Source: Macrostomum hystrix (lineage: Eukaryota > Platyhelminthes > Macrostomidae). Taken from it: a stretch of 64,000 bases of DNA. Both the position numbers and the translations under genes were made by a program. The first letter of the stretch is position 1. Every line of letters starts with the position of its first letter. Of the stretch, positions 10,270 through 21,460 are shown in pieces. The notes under the pieces are model-generated. The model was given only the letters and a program-made list of their open reading frames with translations. It did no database searches and was not told the DNA's origin. The stretch is from contig CATNEN010000038.1 of assembly GCA_950097015.1 (NCBI GenBank), positions 17,184,001-17,248,000 on the forward strand, written 5' to 3'.

Positions 10270-10606
10270 CTTGAATAACGCAGCCGGTTTCAAATTTGCT
10301 CAGCGAATCTAAGTTCGCATGAATAAAAACATTGATTAGTAATAATTGATTGGGCCAGATATGCAGCCGAAAGCCGCAGCTATTGTGTGGCGCATCTGAA
10401 GGCTGCGCGTACGGCTGTTCAGTCCATGGACTGGGGAGACGCCACACCCACACTTAATTACCCTAGCTGATGCTGATTCCCATTTAACAGCTGGGTGAAC
10501 TGAAGCAATGCAGAGTTAATTGGCTTGCTTAAAGGACACAAATTGTTCCAGCAAAGTCAGGAATCGAACCCCTGACCTTTCAAGTCGTGAGTCTGATGCT
10601 CTAATC

Positions 10607-11822
10607 CAGGGGTCGGCAAACTCCGGCCCGCGGGCCAGATGCGGCCCTCGAAGCTCCCAAATCCGGCCCGTTGCCCCTTCTGACATCTACAGTGTCCTGT
10701 TTCATCTCTCCCGTTTCTAATCTCTCCCGTGTCTCATCTCTCCTGTGTCTAATCTCTCCTGTGTCTCATCTCTCCTGTGTCTCATCTCTCATGTGTCTCA
10801 TCTCTCCTGTGTCTCATCTCTCCCGTGTCTCATCTCTCCTGTGTCTCATCGCTCTCGTGTCTAATCTCTCCCGTGTCTAATCTCTCCCGTGTCTAATCTC
10901 TCCCGTGTCTCATCTCTCCCGTGTCTCATCTCTCCCGTGTCTCATCTCTCCTGTGTCTCATCGCTCTCGTGTCTAATCTCTCCCGTGTCCCATCTCTCCC
11001 GTGTCTAATCTCTCCCGTGTCTAATCTCTCCTGTGTCTAATCTCTCCCATGTCTAATCTCTCCTGTGTCTCATCTCTCCCGTGTCTTATCTCTCCCGTGT
11101 CTCATCTCTCTCGTGTATCAACTTTCTGTGTCTCATCTCTCCCGTGTCTAATCTCTCCTGTGTCTAATCTCTCCCATGTCTCATCTCTCCCGTGTCTCAT
11201 CTCTCCCGTGTCTCATCTCTCCTGTGTCTCATCGCTCTCGTGTCTAATCTCTCCCCTGTCTTATCTCTCCCGTGTCTCATCTCTCTCGTGTATCATCTTT
11301 CTGTGTCTCATCTCTCCCGTGTCTAATCTCTCCCGTATCTAATCTCTCCTGTGTCTAATCTCTCCCGTGTCTAATCTCTCCTGTATCTCATCTCTCCCGT
11401 GTCTAATCTCTCCCGTGTCTAATCTCTCCCGTGTCTCATCTCTCCCCTATCTCATCTCTCCCGTGTCTCAACTCTCCTGTGTCTCATCGCTCTCGTGTCT
11501 AATCTCTCCCCTGTCTTATCTCTCCCGTGTCTCATCTCTCTCGTGTATCATATTTCTGTGTCTCATCTCTCCCGTGTCTAATCTCTCCCGTATCTAATCT
11601 CTCCTGTGTCTAATCTCTCTCGTGTCTAATCTCTCCTGTGTCTCATCTCTCCCGTGTCTAATCTCTCCCGTGTCTAATCTCTCCCGTGTCTAATCTCTCC
11701 CGTGTCTAATCTCTCCCGTGTCTCATCTCTCCCCTATCTCATATTTATATAGTCAATGCGGCCCGCTGTCGTCTTTTAGGTTTTCTCTTTGGCCCGCCAG
11801 CAAATAAGTTTGCCTACCCCTG
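10607..11822. mobile_element. hAT-superfamily MITE carrying a minisatellite
   Basis: Ends are CAGGGGTCGGCAAACT (left) and CAGGGGTAGGCAAACT (right, reverse complement): 15 of 16 bp match. The exact 8-bp target duplication CTCTAATC is at 10599-10606 and 11823-11830. The terminal sequence, with GGCCCGCGGGCC close by, resembles hAT (Charlie-like) ends known from many animals. Between the ends it contains no transposase, only short subterminal regions (GCGGCCC motifs) and about 1.05 kb of the 16-bp minisatellite. Confidence 0.95.
10690..11745. repeat. Minisatellite, 16-bp unit, inside the hAT MITE
   Basis: About 65 copies of TCTAATCTCTCCCGTG / TCTCATCTCTCCTGTG variants. Same family as the array at 1-510. 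A ~300-bp higher-order segment recurs: the irregular CTCGTGTATCA...TTTCTGTG block appears three times (about 11110, 11287 and 11545). Confidence 0.95.
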
Positions 11823-11845
11823 CTCTAATCACTGGACTACAACCC

Positions 11846-13686
11846 AAATAGTGCGAAAAGTGAAAATTAAAAGTATCACAAGGAAAACAAAGCACAAAGT
11901 AATATTACTAATATTATGTGAAACGAACCTTAATTGCTAGCTGAAATTCTGAAAGCTTCGAATAGCTGAAGGTTAGCTTTGATCAGCGTATATTGTTGCT
12001 ATTGTTTATAAGCCCGCTGTCCAATATAATACAATTGTACTGCACGAGCGTCTAGTCGAGCGCTTGAATAGTTAAAACAGTTTGCTGACAGGGGTATGCT
12101 GACAGCAAATCAAATGAAAAGCTCAACTGCCCGGTTGTCTCGACGTCGCTCTGAATAATCCCCTAAACTAAGAAGCAGGACTAAGGATTAAGATTTTCGT
12201 TAGTAGAAAAAAAATTAGTATGAATTCTGTACCCTCTCGGCTCAGCTGTTGATTTTTATTGTCCTTTGCCTATAGAATTGGTTGCCGAGTGTGCCGATTC
12301 TAAAGAAAAAAATAATCCGAAATGTAGTCTAACGGATTAGCTGAAGCAAATAGAGGGTGCATGTACATCCTCGGACTGGAGTTCAAAACGAGCATGTGAA
12401 TTTGTGAGCTTTGGAAAACGTCCTTAAGCTTTAGGGACCATAAAACCGTTCTTTCACACCACTTGTGGCATATTGTAAGCAATTAAAAATTGCCACGTTG
12501 GCCCACTACTACATTGGCAACTGACTGATACTCAGTCAGAAAACTTATTGTCCGCTGCACACTGTCCTCTCAGTCCGCAAAATCCTCAAAGATCCCACAG
12601 TCCTCTCACATTTCTGGCTGTCTTCACAGTGCTCACAGTTCATATACTGTATTATACTAACAATGAATTGTAAAGCATAAAAACTACAAGTAATGATCGT
12701 CTAAAAGTGTTACAATATGATAGAAGCATGTCTTGCAGAACTAATGTCTCTCCAGCAGCAGAAAACCCAATGTCATCCTAGCTGCAGAGAACCAGCATCA
12801 GTCTTTGTGATTTGTATTCACCTGAGGCAGAGCAGGTCTAGCAGGATCATGAGCATAGCTCACTAGCGTGACCAGCTGAGTGGAGTCCATCAGCGCAAGC
12901 AGTGTTTTCGATGCCGCAATTTTCGATTTGAAAATACTCGATTATTCAAATAGAATTCGCAGATTTCAGATCTTAACATAAACTGCTAGCTTTTGATTTG
13001 AAATTTAGCAGCATTGAGAGACAATTAATTGGAAAATAAATTCCTTATGGTTGAAATCGTCCTTTCGAGAAACGTAGAAATCTTTTCAAAAAGAAAAAAC
13101 AATCAAAGCGTTTATTGGCACTTAAAAAACATATTTTAGAGATGATTATATATTTATATGTTATACGCTCGTATATTATTGAGTATATTTGAATAGGACA
13201 TAGGTGAATGGAAGAATACGGTAGAATACTAAGAAAAACGCAAATTTTCTGAAAAGAAGCTCAAAAAAACAAAAGATGTTTTCTTAAACTGCGACAAGAC
13301 AATACATGTAGATATAATATTACATATTGGACAGACACATGCATCTACTTTTGATTATTGTGAAATATACATTTGTTTTAAATTTTTCTATTTTAGTTGA
13401 GAATTGAAAAACGTCGAAACCCGGTTCAGAAGTTCCATATATGCTAGTCCAATTAGTTTTCGAAAAAAAAATTGAAATATATTACATATTACGAGTACAT
13501 ATTACACCTGATTAATATGGCAATTGGCAAATCTTCAACAAGACAAGACAACATATATTTGGACATATCGTATTCATTTTTAGTGTTTTTGATGGCAAGC
13601 AGAGATTTTAGAAATGTTCCTATCGATTTACCATTTCGCCATAAAGTCCCTCTTGCATCGGTAGTGCACCAATTCTCCGTCAGGTT
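11846..13686. other. Intergenic, AT-rich, no gene recognised
   Basis: Presumed promoter side of the small-peptide gene and 3' flank of the WSC-like gene. Near 12540-12660 there are degenerate CCTCACAGTGCTCACAGT words related to the minisatellite at 16466. The ORF starting at 13472 is antisense to the WSC/PAN gene at its end and is not credible. Confidence 0.4.
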
Positions 13687-14429
13687 TTATGCCCGAACAA
13701 AATACTTGCCGACTCTATGGCTGAACACATTCGGCACAGCTGCGAACTCCAGCAGGTGGCACTGCCCAGTCTCCGGGATGAAGATCACGGCCTCGCAGCC
13801 AGTCAGGCAGCGGCTCACGCACTGCATCAGCCCTGGAGCGCTCAGGGTCCTGCTGACAGGGGCGTCCACAGCTGTGAGTCTCGATCGAGTCTCTTGTTAA
13901 TTGAGAGCCAACCTTGCCCACTTCTTCGGCTTTCAAGCAAACTTACTCCTTACTCATTTCTACAAATGAAAAGCCCTGATACCCTGACACCGGACTCACG
14001 AATTTTGTAGTTGATTTGGAACACGCTGTTCCTCCATGGGCTTCCACAAGTCCGTGCGCAATTCCCCGGACAACAAAGATTGCATTCATAGTCAGGTGCT
14101 CGTCCCTGCGAGCCGTACGAGTTGTCACAGGCGCACCAGATCGAGCCCTGTACAGCCATGAACTGGAAGCCGCCAAGAGCGCAGAAGCCGCTGCACAGCT
14201 CCCAGGTCATCGCTTCGGAGCGGATTCCATAGTCCTCCTGCATGACATCCACTACACTGCCAACCCTGTTGACTCCCCAGTTCTTCAGGCCCTGCAAGTC
14301 TCTCACTCCATCCTTGCCGTCCACGTAGAAGCCGAGGCTCACGATTTCGAACTGGCGTCCCAGAGCCACAGTGCTGGCGCAGCAGAGAAGCAGAACAAGC
14401 ATGCCCAGTTTGGCCTCTTCCTTCATCAC
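13687..14429 (-). CDS. Secreted WSC-like plus PAN/apple-like protein, 204 residues, two exons
   Basis: Exon 1 (14429 down to 14000) and exon 2 (13871 down to 13687) join in frame (phase 1) across a 128-nt GT-AG intron with donor GTGAGT and acceptor CTCACAG. The N-terminus MMKEEAKLGMLVLLLCCAST is a signal peptide. Residues about 70-140 resemble a WSC carbohydrate-binding domain: WELCSGFCALGGFQFMAVQG, WCACDNSYGS, ECNLCCPGNCARTCG and a final NSVFQINY, with Cys spacing typical of the family. Exon 2 encodes LMQCVSRCLTGCEAVIFIPE and CHLLEF, resembling a short PAN/apple module, and ends KYFVRA. The combination suggests an extracellular glycan- or protein-binding protein. A decayed partial copy lies at 15497-15608. 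Confidence 0.8.
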
Positions 14430-14509
14430 TAAATTCGTAATCAGCTGCGAATTTCAACTGTTGCTGATGACCTTCGCACGGATTCTTAATCAGTTAAAAA
14501 TTTAAGCCG

Positions 14510-14516
14510 TTATATA
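14510..14516 (-). promoter_or_regulatory. Candidate TATA box of the WSC/PAN gene
   Basis: Minus strand reads CTGGTATATAACGGC, about 80 nt upstream of the ATG, allowing a ~50-nt 5' UTR. Position and sequence fit; no transcript evidence. Confidence 0.45.
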
Positions 14517-14882
14517 CCAGTTGTCGCTTGGGACAAAATTTCCTTGCTTGTATTTAGGTATATAACTTGTATTTAGAAAGTGTAAAGCATCTAGTGGGCT
14601 TAGTGCACACTAGAAGCCACAGATTCTATATTATCATGTTATCTTTATTTGTTTTATTGTTCCGCGCATTCAATAAATATTCGGCTCAGAAATTTGTTAC
14701 TCGCGTTTTCTCCAATTAAAAGTCATTTCTCAATATTGGCTCGCCTAGCGTTAAAGGCAAATAACATAGTTTACTAAAAATATATATTAATGCGGCAGTA
14801 GTTAACTCGCGTCTGTGGCAAAAACACTGGGTTTTCGATGAACGAACGATTTATCTTGGAGTGACCAATCTAGGTAATATAG

Positions 14883-14954
14883 CAAGGACTTCTATATAAT
14901 AGCATCAGTTATATGCTATTATATATGCTAGATGCTATTATATAGAAGTCCTTG
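14883..14954. repeat. Perfect 24-bp inverted repeat, 24-nt loop
   Basis: The arm starting CAAGGACTTCTATATAATAG (14883-14906) is exactly reverse-complementary to 14931-14954. The loop itself repeats the TATGCTATTATATA motif. Could be a tiny palindromic element or a cruciform; no target duplication recognised. The surrounding 14458-15496 has no gene. Confidence 0.9.
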
Positions 14955-15496
14955 TATTGAATCTGTGCTAGAAGCAACTAAAGGGGAACTGTACCGAGCA
15001 CGGAATTAAAAACATAGACAACGATTGAGTTAACAAGGGGCGGGCAGGATGCGTAGTCTATGGGCTAAAAGGACGATAGAAGGCGAAGCAATTAAAGTGC
15101 AGTGAAACGTACTGATTAACTAATTGGTGAGCAAGAGATTAAAAAGGAGAGTCAAAGGAAACGACAAGAAGGTTTTCTAGAGGAAGCATTTCCGACACCA
15201 GTCCTGAACTAAGACCTGCCTGCCTTTTTCGGCAGGAAAAAAAGATTGTGCTGGTATCCCTTGACAACCGGCTCGTTTTCGGGGGGGGAGAATTTTACGA
15301 TATTGTAAGTTTCATATTTCATATTCAACTCCTTTAACGAGCCGAGGCAGATTAGATTTGATAATGAAAAGTGAAACGCTGCTGTTCTGCTTTACTGCTC
15401 CGAGCCCTTTCAATGCGATGCAATTCGAGAGCTGCTCATTCAACCATTTCAGCAGACGAAAGCATCGGAGAAAAAAAAGCAAAAATTTATCTAAAA

Positions 15497-15608
15497 TGTT
15501 CCTCCATGGGCCTCGACAAGTCTGGGCGCAATTCCCCGGACAACAAGCATAGCAATCATTAAATTATCAGGTGCTCGAGCCGTACGAGTTGCCACAGAAA
15601 CACCGAGT
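15497..15608 (-). pseudogene. Decayed partial duplicate of the WSC-like exon
   Basis: Plus-strand TGTTCCTCCATGGGCCTCGA, CGCAATTCCCCGGACAACAA, CAGGTGCTCG and GAGCCGTACGAGTTGCCACA match 14027-14130 of the WSC gene with small indels and substitutions. Reading frame is lost. It represents a local duplication, about 1.4 kb upstream of the functional copy. Confidence 0.85.
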
Positions 15609-15612
15609 AGGG

Positions 15613-16465
15613 TTGTGCGAGTGCTTACTGGATATGACTTTGATATTTCCGATTCCAGAACCACCAAAAACTTTCGATTTCCCAGTAATTAATAGCAGTA
15701 AAACTTGACTTATTCATCGTATAGCATATAGATTTTATTTGATCACTTGCTAATTGGTTGATTTTCGGTGAAACTTTTTCGAATTTAAAGATGGTACGCT
15801 GGCCGATCGAATAAACGGCCGTAACACCAAGGGCTCAGAGGGCTTTTAAATTGGATACTCACTCTATGCTGTCTATGGCCAACTCGAAAATACACTGCGG
15901 GCAGACATTTTGACATCTAATCACTTGTCTATGGTTAAATCAAATAAGCTCACACAGGCTCGAAAGTTCGCTGCCCAATCGAGACATAGAATAGAGAATG
16001 CAACCAACGTGAAAATAACGGAGAAAAATGAGACATCGTTATTCAAGCCAGGGACTAATAAATACTTCTGAGTATATTAGGCTAATTAGGGTATTTAACG
16101 AGTATCTAGTAGTCCCTGATCCAAGCTTGGCAAAAGGTGAGCCAGTGGGCGAGATTTCTCGAATGCTAGACATCAAGCGAACCTCCGTGTACAACATCTG
16201 CCACGCCTTTCTGTGGAAGTGGTATCAGCACACCCTGCCCGCTGTCTGATTTCAAAGCCCCCGTGTGTCCTTTCGAGTCGACAGTAGTCGCTGTATGGCG
16301 CCACAGAAAGCTCAGTGTCCAATGTAAAAGCCCGCTGTTCTAACTACACCGCAATATGCTATAGTGAGGAAAGAAACGGCCCAATGCAGAGCCACGGAGC
16401 ATTTTAATGCGATAAAAGCGTGGCTCAGAATGCAATTATGTTCATAGACTCTTAAGCTAAGGCAG
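15613..16465. other. Intergenic; possible decayed helix-turn-helix ORF at 16028-16249
   Basis: A 73-codon plus ORF contains GEISRMLDIKRTSVYNI, which looks like a Tc1/mariner-type or homeodomain-like helix-turn-helix. There are no flanking TIRs and no catalytic domain, so it could be a TE fragment or chance. The rest is featureless. Confidence 0.25.
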
Positions 16466-16892
16466 TCCTCACAGTCCTAACAGTCCTAACAGTGCTCACA
16501 GTCCTCACAGTGCTCACAGTGCTCACAGTCCTCACAGTCCTCACAGTCCTCACAGTCCTTTGCAATCCTCACAGTGCTCACAGTGCTCATAATATACAGT
16601 TTCATCACATTCCACACATTACTCACAGTTCTCATAGTCCTCACATTCCACACCTTACTCACGGTCCTCACAGTCCTCACAGTGCTCACAGTCCTCACAG
16701 TGCTCACAGTGCTCACAGTCCTCACAGTCCTCACAGTCCTTTGCAATCCTCACAGTGCTCACAGTGCTCACAGTCCTTTGCAATCCTCACAGTGCTCACA
16801 GTGCTCACAGTCCTTTGCAATCCTCACAGTGCTCACAGTGCTCATAATATACAGTTTCATCACATTCCACACATTACTCACAGTTCTCATAG
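16466..16892. repeat. Minisatellite, 9-bp units CCTCACAGT/GCTCACAGT, with higher-order blocks
   Basis: Nonamer copies alternate two variants. A larger block (CTTTGCAATCCTCACAGTGC ... ATAATATACAGTTTCATCAC ... CACATTACTCACAGTTCTCA) occurs at about 16558-16640 and again at 16815-16892, a higher-order duplication with a period of about 258 bp. Gene-free to 17275. Confidence 0.93.
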
Positions 16893-17275
16893 TCCACACA
16901 GATGTCTTTCTGTTAGTTCTTCTGCACTGAAAGTGAATTGGCATCGTTTTACCCACTGTTTGTTGGAAATTAAGCTGCAACACATTATCAAAGTACATAG
17001 TTTGCATCGTTTCAACATGCAAAAAGCAAAAATGAAGCGATTCTTGCACGTAGCAGATAAAGCTTGACGTGATGGAACAACTGATCATGAAGTGACGATT
17101 TGTCAGAAGTCATCATGCATAGTGCATATTACTTTTTAGCAACAACAGCAACAGCAAACAACATGCCTGTGCAGGCTACATAAAGGCGTGACGGTAAAAT
17201 TAGTCTACATGACTTGAATTTTGCATTCGTCAAAACCTATTAGTATAGTCATCTGCAATCGAGTGACAGTCAATA

Positions 17276-17816
17276 ATGCAGAAATTGGTCTACAATACCT
17301 TCACCCTGCTGCTTCTGCTGTTTGTTGGTAAGAATTCAGATTTTACTCGTACATTCAACTACATTAATTTGGGGCGCAACGGCGGAGCGAAGGCTTGGAG
17401 GCTTGTCGTGCAATTTACGAGAACTCAGGAGTTAGGTCAGGCCGGAATCAGCTGAATGGGCAGAATAGTCACCTTCATTTAAAATTGCAGGATTCAAACT
17501 GATCGCAGCTCAGAACGGCACTACTACTGCAACTACTTCTACTATTACTGCAACTACTTCTACTATTACTGCAACTACTTCTACTATTACTGCAACTACC
17601 GGTAATTCTGTCAGCGCTTCTTCGCAGACCAGTCCGAGCACCAGCACCGCTGGAAACAGCAGCTCCATTGTGCCTACCAGTGAGCCAACAGCTGTTAATA
17701 ATACGAAGAATTCCACTGTGCACTCAGCGGCCGCTAGAATTCACCTGTCGTCTCCGACCGTTGTGGGCCTGCAGTTTATCACCGTCTGTCTGATGTTACT
17801 GGCTGTGCATGCCTAA
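17276..17816 (+). CDS. Thr/Ser-rich mucin-like small surface protein, 125 residues, two exons
   Basis: Exon 1 (17276-17327) encodes a signal peptide, MQKLVYNTFTLLLLLFV, up to donor G|GTAAGA; exon 2 (17491-17816) follows acceptor AAAATTGCAG and continues GFKLIAAQNG. Next come four tandem TTTATTSTI-type nonapeptide repeats, then a Ser/Thr-rich stretch with N-glycosylation sites (NNTKNST), and a C-terminal hydrophobic tail VVGLQFITVCLMLLAVHA ending directly at TAA. Signal peptide, O-glycosylatable stalk and short hydrophobic C-terminus fit a GPI-anchored mucin-like protein. No orthologue is recognised; such stalks diverge quickly. The 163-nt intron contains a SINE-B fragment, and AATAAA follows 154 nt after the stop. 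Confidence 0.72.
17371..17465 (+). mobile_element. SINE family B fragment
   Basis: GGCGCAACGGCGGAGCGAAG and GAGGCTTGTCGTGCAATTTA match the SINE-B body, but the tRNA head and most of the 3' part are missing. It lies in the mucin-like gene intron. Confidence 0.75.
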
Positions 17817-17969
17817 GATTAGCGGTCCAATGACTCCAATGACTATATTATGTCACTGCTACACTGATTACGAATCATTTATAATAATTCTTAACTGCGC
17901 AGACTTTTTATTCAACCTATAAAAGCTCCAATAACTGTAAGGGAGCTGTAGCAGTAATCAAATTTTTAA

Positions 17970-17975
17970 AATAAA
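17970..17975 (+). terminator. Poly(A) signal AATAAA of the mucin-like gene
   Basis: AATAAAAG 154 nt after the TAA stop, in AT-rich sequence. Confidence 0.55.
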
Positions 17976-20568
17976 AGTTCTATACTTCGACGACCAAAAT
18001 ATTTTTCGTTTAGATATTTTGCAATAATCAAACAGCTCGTAAATGCAGCGCTATTTTGCTGTGTTAATCACATTATAAATTAAAAACTAATTCGTTTTTA
18101 CTCTTTTGTTAACTTAATAGGTTAGCCCATTGCTCAGTGTTATAGAGCTTCTGATTTCAGGCCAAGAGGTCGAGAGTTCGATTTACTGCCTCAGCTAGAC
18201 ACTTAAAACGCGATCCTGAAGCCTTAAAGCCTACTAGCTTAAAATTAAGCTACACCCGGCCAGGAGTGTTATGTAGTGACTTGTAGCCAGCGCGTGTACG
18301 CTGAGTATACCGCGTTGGCAGCTGTTTGTTTAACTGAATGACTATCAATTCATTGTACGCGCTATTTTTTATCACCTCTTATCCTTGCACCCAACGTGTA
18401 TATATATATATATATAGCTTGTTCTCAGGAGCGTGGAGCTCTAGCTGTCTGTTTTCGTTGCTCTCGTGCACTAAATATCACCAGTCTAGAGTTATTTCAA
18501 GGAGCATTTTTGTATCTTGGAATAGTTGGGTTGCAATTTAGTGTTCGTTAACATCGTCTGACTCATGACGTAAAGATTGCGGGTTGGATTACTGACTACT
18601 GGAACAGTTTTTTGTATTCATTATAGTAATTGTCCATTAGATCAATATGCAATCAGCTAGCACTAGTATCAGCAATATATAGGGTAATTTGATGAGAGCG
18701 GAAGGCCGGGGGCGCCGCGTGCCCCCCCCCAAATGGGATTATAAACCTCAGCCTCTCACCCCTAATCGACAGATTTAAGCATCAACGCCCCTCCCTTATC
18801 AGCAGGCTCTGCATGGCTGCTACTAAGTTCCTGGGAAACCCCCTCTCTGCGCTCTGCCTCTTTGGCCCCGGTCTTGCCTCTGACGCTGGTAATCGACCCA
18901 TTCTGTCGGTGATGGCGCCGACACTCTCGTGATGGCGCCCAAGCTCTCGGTGTAAGATGTTGCCCAAAGCTCCAGCTGTGATGGCACCCTTGAAGCTTCA
19001 TCTCCATCGGGTGCCCAAGCGCCCAAGCTCAAGGTGATGGTGCCCTTACTCCCGGCAGGGACTCTACAAAATACTCCTATTTATAGGAGTCCTGTCATAC
19101 TTTGTGCCCCTGGTAATGGCGCCTCCCTCCCGAGGCGCGGCCCCTCTTAATCCTGGCTATACGGCTACGTCATTGCTTTATGTACAGAATCCGCCCACAG
19201 TATGAACTAATCTGATGGAACACCTACTTACATTCAGTATGCATGAGTAATGGCTGTCTGTTGCACACCTGACCCAGTAGAAGGACTAATTTTCGTAATG
19301 GAGGGCCATGTCGAGCTAATAATTTATTAGCTCAATTTTCGTTTTTAATTAGTGTGTATAACAAAGTGTATTAAATACGAATCAATAGTTCGGATAAAGA
19401 GTAAGAAATAGAAAAATTAATTTTACACATTTTTGCTGTCATAAAACAGCGGCTTCTTTAAAAAAGAAGCAATTTAATTATTTAATTTTAATTTTAATTT
19501 TCGACTCTATTAACTAATATTCTATAGGCTTATCCGAACTGGTTGGTTGGTGCATATACTTCTATGACTGTCTTTATATTATGTATGTATCTAACCAATA
19601 TTATGAAAGGTCAATTTTATAGTTTTACAACAAACACTGAAATGTTAAACAGAGTTGGCCTAGACCTAAATAGCTACAGACTGGCATTTCAAAACTTCTT
19701 TCCAAGCTCTCTCTCTAGAGCTGCTAATGGCAATGGGCAATGGCCTATAATCCAATAGAAGAGAGCCTATTCGATTTATTTTAGTTTATTTATTAGTACT
19801 GGGTCTGAGTGTGACCAAGATACAGTTACATAGAAAAGTCTAGGCCTATATTGTTTTATGTCTAAAAGATCACAGTTTTGGTCTTTTTGATGTAAATCAG
19901 TTCAAAGTGATAAGTTTGGCTTATCACTTTACCACCCACAACCATCAAAATTTTATGTTCCTTCTTAAATAAATTAGGGGCCTATAATGTTTAAATGATA
20001 ACACCTGATTAAAAACTACATATAAAGATGTGGCTTGGCCATTGGCCCTAGGCTAGAAAACTGATTAATTGCCACTGTCTTGATCATGCTAGGTGCATGC
20101 CAGAAAATATTTTGGAAGGCTAAAGACTAGTTTGTAAGATTGTACACAAATAATGTTTATTTCGAATGATTTAAAGTTAAAAAGTAAAAATCAGATAAAT
20201 ACCGAAGACTTAAGACCAAAGTCAATTTACTTGTGTCAACAACTTTATTTTCTTCTTAGGCTTACTATTAACCTACTTACTAGCAAGTAGGCCCTACTAA
20301 GTAATAAATATACATTATGCCATCAGGGCCTATACTAACCTTGGGCACTAAGTTTGCATGCCAAGAATTCGATGTAAAGCAAGTGAAAACCAACTATGTG
20401 TAGCGTACTAAATTTGCCAAGAAACACCAATGCATACCAGAGTTGTGTTGGCATATACTACATGATCTTGACTAGGCCTATGACTTGATTGAGGCTTTGG
20501 CTCAGGCTAGACACATGTAACTTTTATAGGGCCTAAGGCCAATGTTTAATTATTATTGTTTAATAATA
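17976..20568. other. Gene-poor intergenic region
   Basis: 18117-18200 (AGCCCATTGCTCAGTG ... GAGAGTTCGATTT) is a degenerate tRNA-like SINE head. 18690-19150 is GC-rich with repeated GATGGCGCC words and a C-homopolymer; it may be a decayed element. From about 19200 onward the DNA becomes AT-rich, lacks minisatellites, and is studded with GGCCTA words. ORFs here show no recognisable domain. Confidence 0.4.
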
Positions 20569-21224
20569 GGGTAATGTATCATCAACTGAACAAGAATATT
20601 CATTTTTTTAACTTCAAACCTAAGCTACAGATTTTCTATTTAAGATATCATGATAAATCAAAAGCCAAGTTATAGAAAACTGTTTCGTCTTTCTAAATAG
20701 TATCTGCTTTTGCTATTTTGTCAAATAGAAAAAAGTTATTCATGTTTTTCATCTAAAACCAAACGATGATTTTCATGTATCTTCAAACCAAACAGAGAAT
20801 TTGATGTTTGGTTTTAAAATTTGAGTGAGTGGTTTAATCTTATTTTAAGGAGTGATCTATCATGAATTATGTCATTTGAAAGCATTTTTCCTGCTCTATA
20901 AATAACTACATTTATGGTAATTTAATTGGAAAGCAACCACATACAATCTTAGTCTAAAGTACATGCTGAAAAAATGCTGTCAAAAAGTATGCTTTTGTGA
21001 TAAAAATTTCTACTGAAACATCCATATCTTTCTTTATGGATGTTTATGGATGTATGGATATGGATAAACATCCATGCCTTAGCTTGTAAATAATTTCATT
21101 GACATTCAAAATAGTTATTCTGTGAAATACAATAGCTTGTTTCTGTCTTGCACAAGACCAAGGAAGGAGTCAAATTTCTTGTTTGGTTTTGAAGATACAC
21201 TGTTCAGTTGATGATACATTACCC
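20569..21224. mobile_element. TA-flanked MITE with ~24-bp perfect TIRs
   Basis: Left end GGGTAATGTATCATCAACTG (extending to GAACA) is exactly inverted at the right end (TGTTCAGTTGATGATACATT then ACCC). TA flanks both ends (20567-20568, 21225-21226). 656 bp, AT-rich, no transposase ORF. TIR plus TA duplication suggest a Tc1/mariner-superfamily non-autonomous element. Confidence 0.85.
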
Positions 21225-21460
21225 TAGTACTTATTATTATATTTGTGTTAGGCTTACAATGTCTATATTAAAGTGGATTAGGTTAGGTTGAATTACAGTT
21301 AGATTAGATTGCTGTTGTTTTCTTTAACTCACAGTATTCTGATCTTCAGCCTGTTGTGTAACTAAAGACTCAACATACACATGATATAGTATAAAAATAG
21401 TAACACAAATCAATAAATTTATTTATGTGTTTCTGAGTACTAGGCTTTCAAGAGTGTCAT

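Larger units (their letters stand above)
10345..11845 (-). mobile_element. SINE family A copy, split by a hAT MITE
   Basis: SINE-A sequence runs from 10345 (GGGCCAGATATGCAGCC) to GTCTGATGCTCTAATC at 10606, is interrupted at 10607-11822, and resumes with ACTGGACTAC at 11831. The two parts rejoin into the tRNA-like head seen intact at 1190-1250. Confidence 0.88.

Noticed and set aside
14016-14432. 138-codon plus-strand ORF
   Set aside because: Antisense shadow of the WSC/PAN gene, which has signal peptide, Cys pattern and splice support on the minus strand.
16028-16249. Helix-turn-helix transposase gene
   Set aside because: Only one suggestive helix-turn-helix stretch, no catalytic motif and no TIRs; kept only as a low-confidence note.
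18117-18200. tRNA gene at 18117
   Set aside because: Only approximate A and B boxes; no acceptor-stem pairing seen; more likely an old SINE head.
18690-19150. GC-rich ORFs on the minus strand
   Set aside because: Several overlapping frames of similar length, repeated GATGGCGCC words, no domain; more like a decayed repeat than a gene.
19543-19758. 71-codon ORF in the AT-rich island
   Set aside because: No similarity recognised, isolated, length expected by chance.
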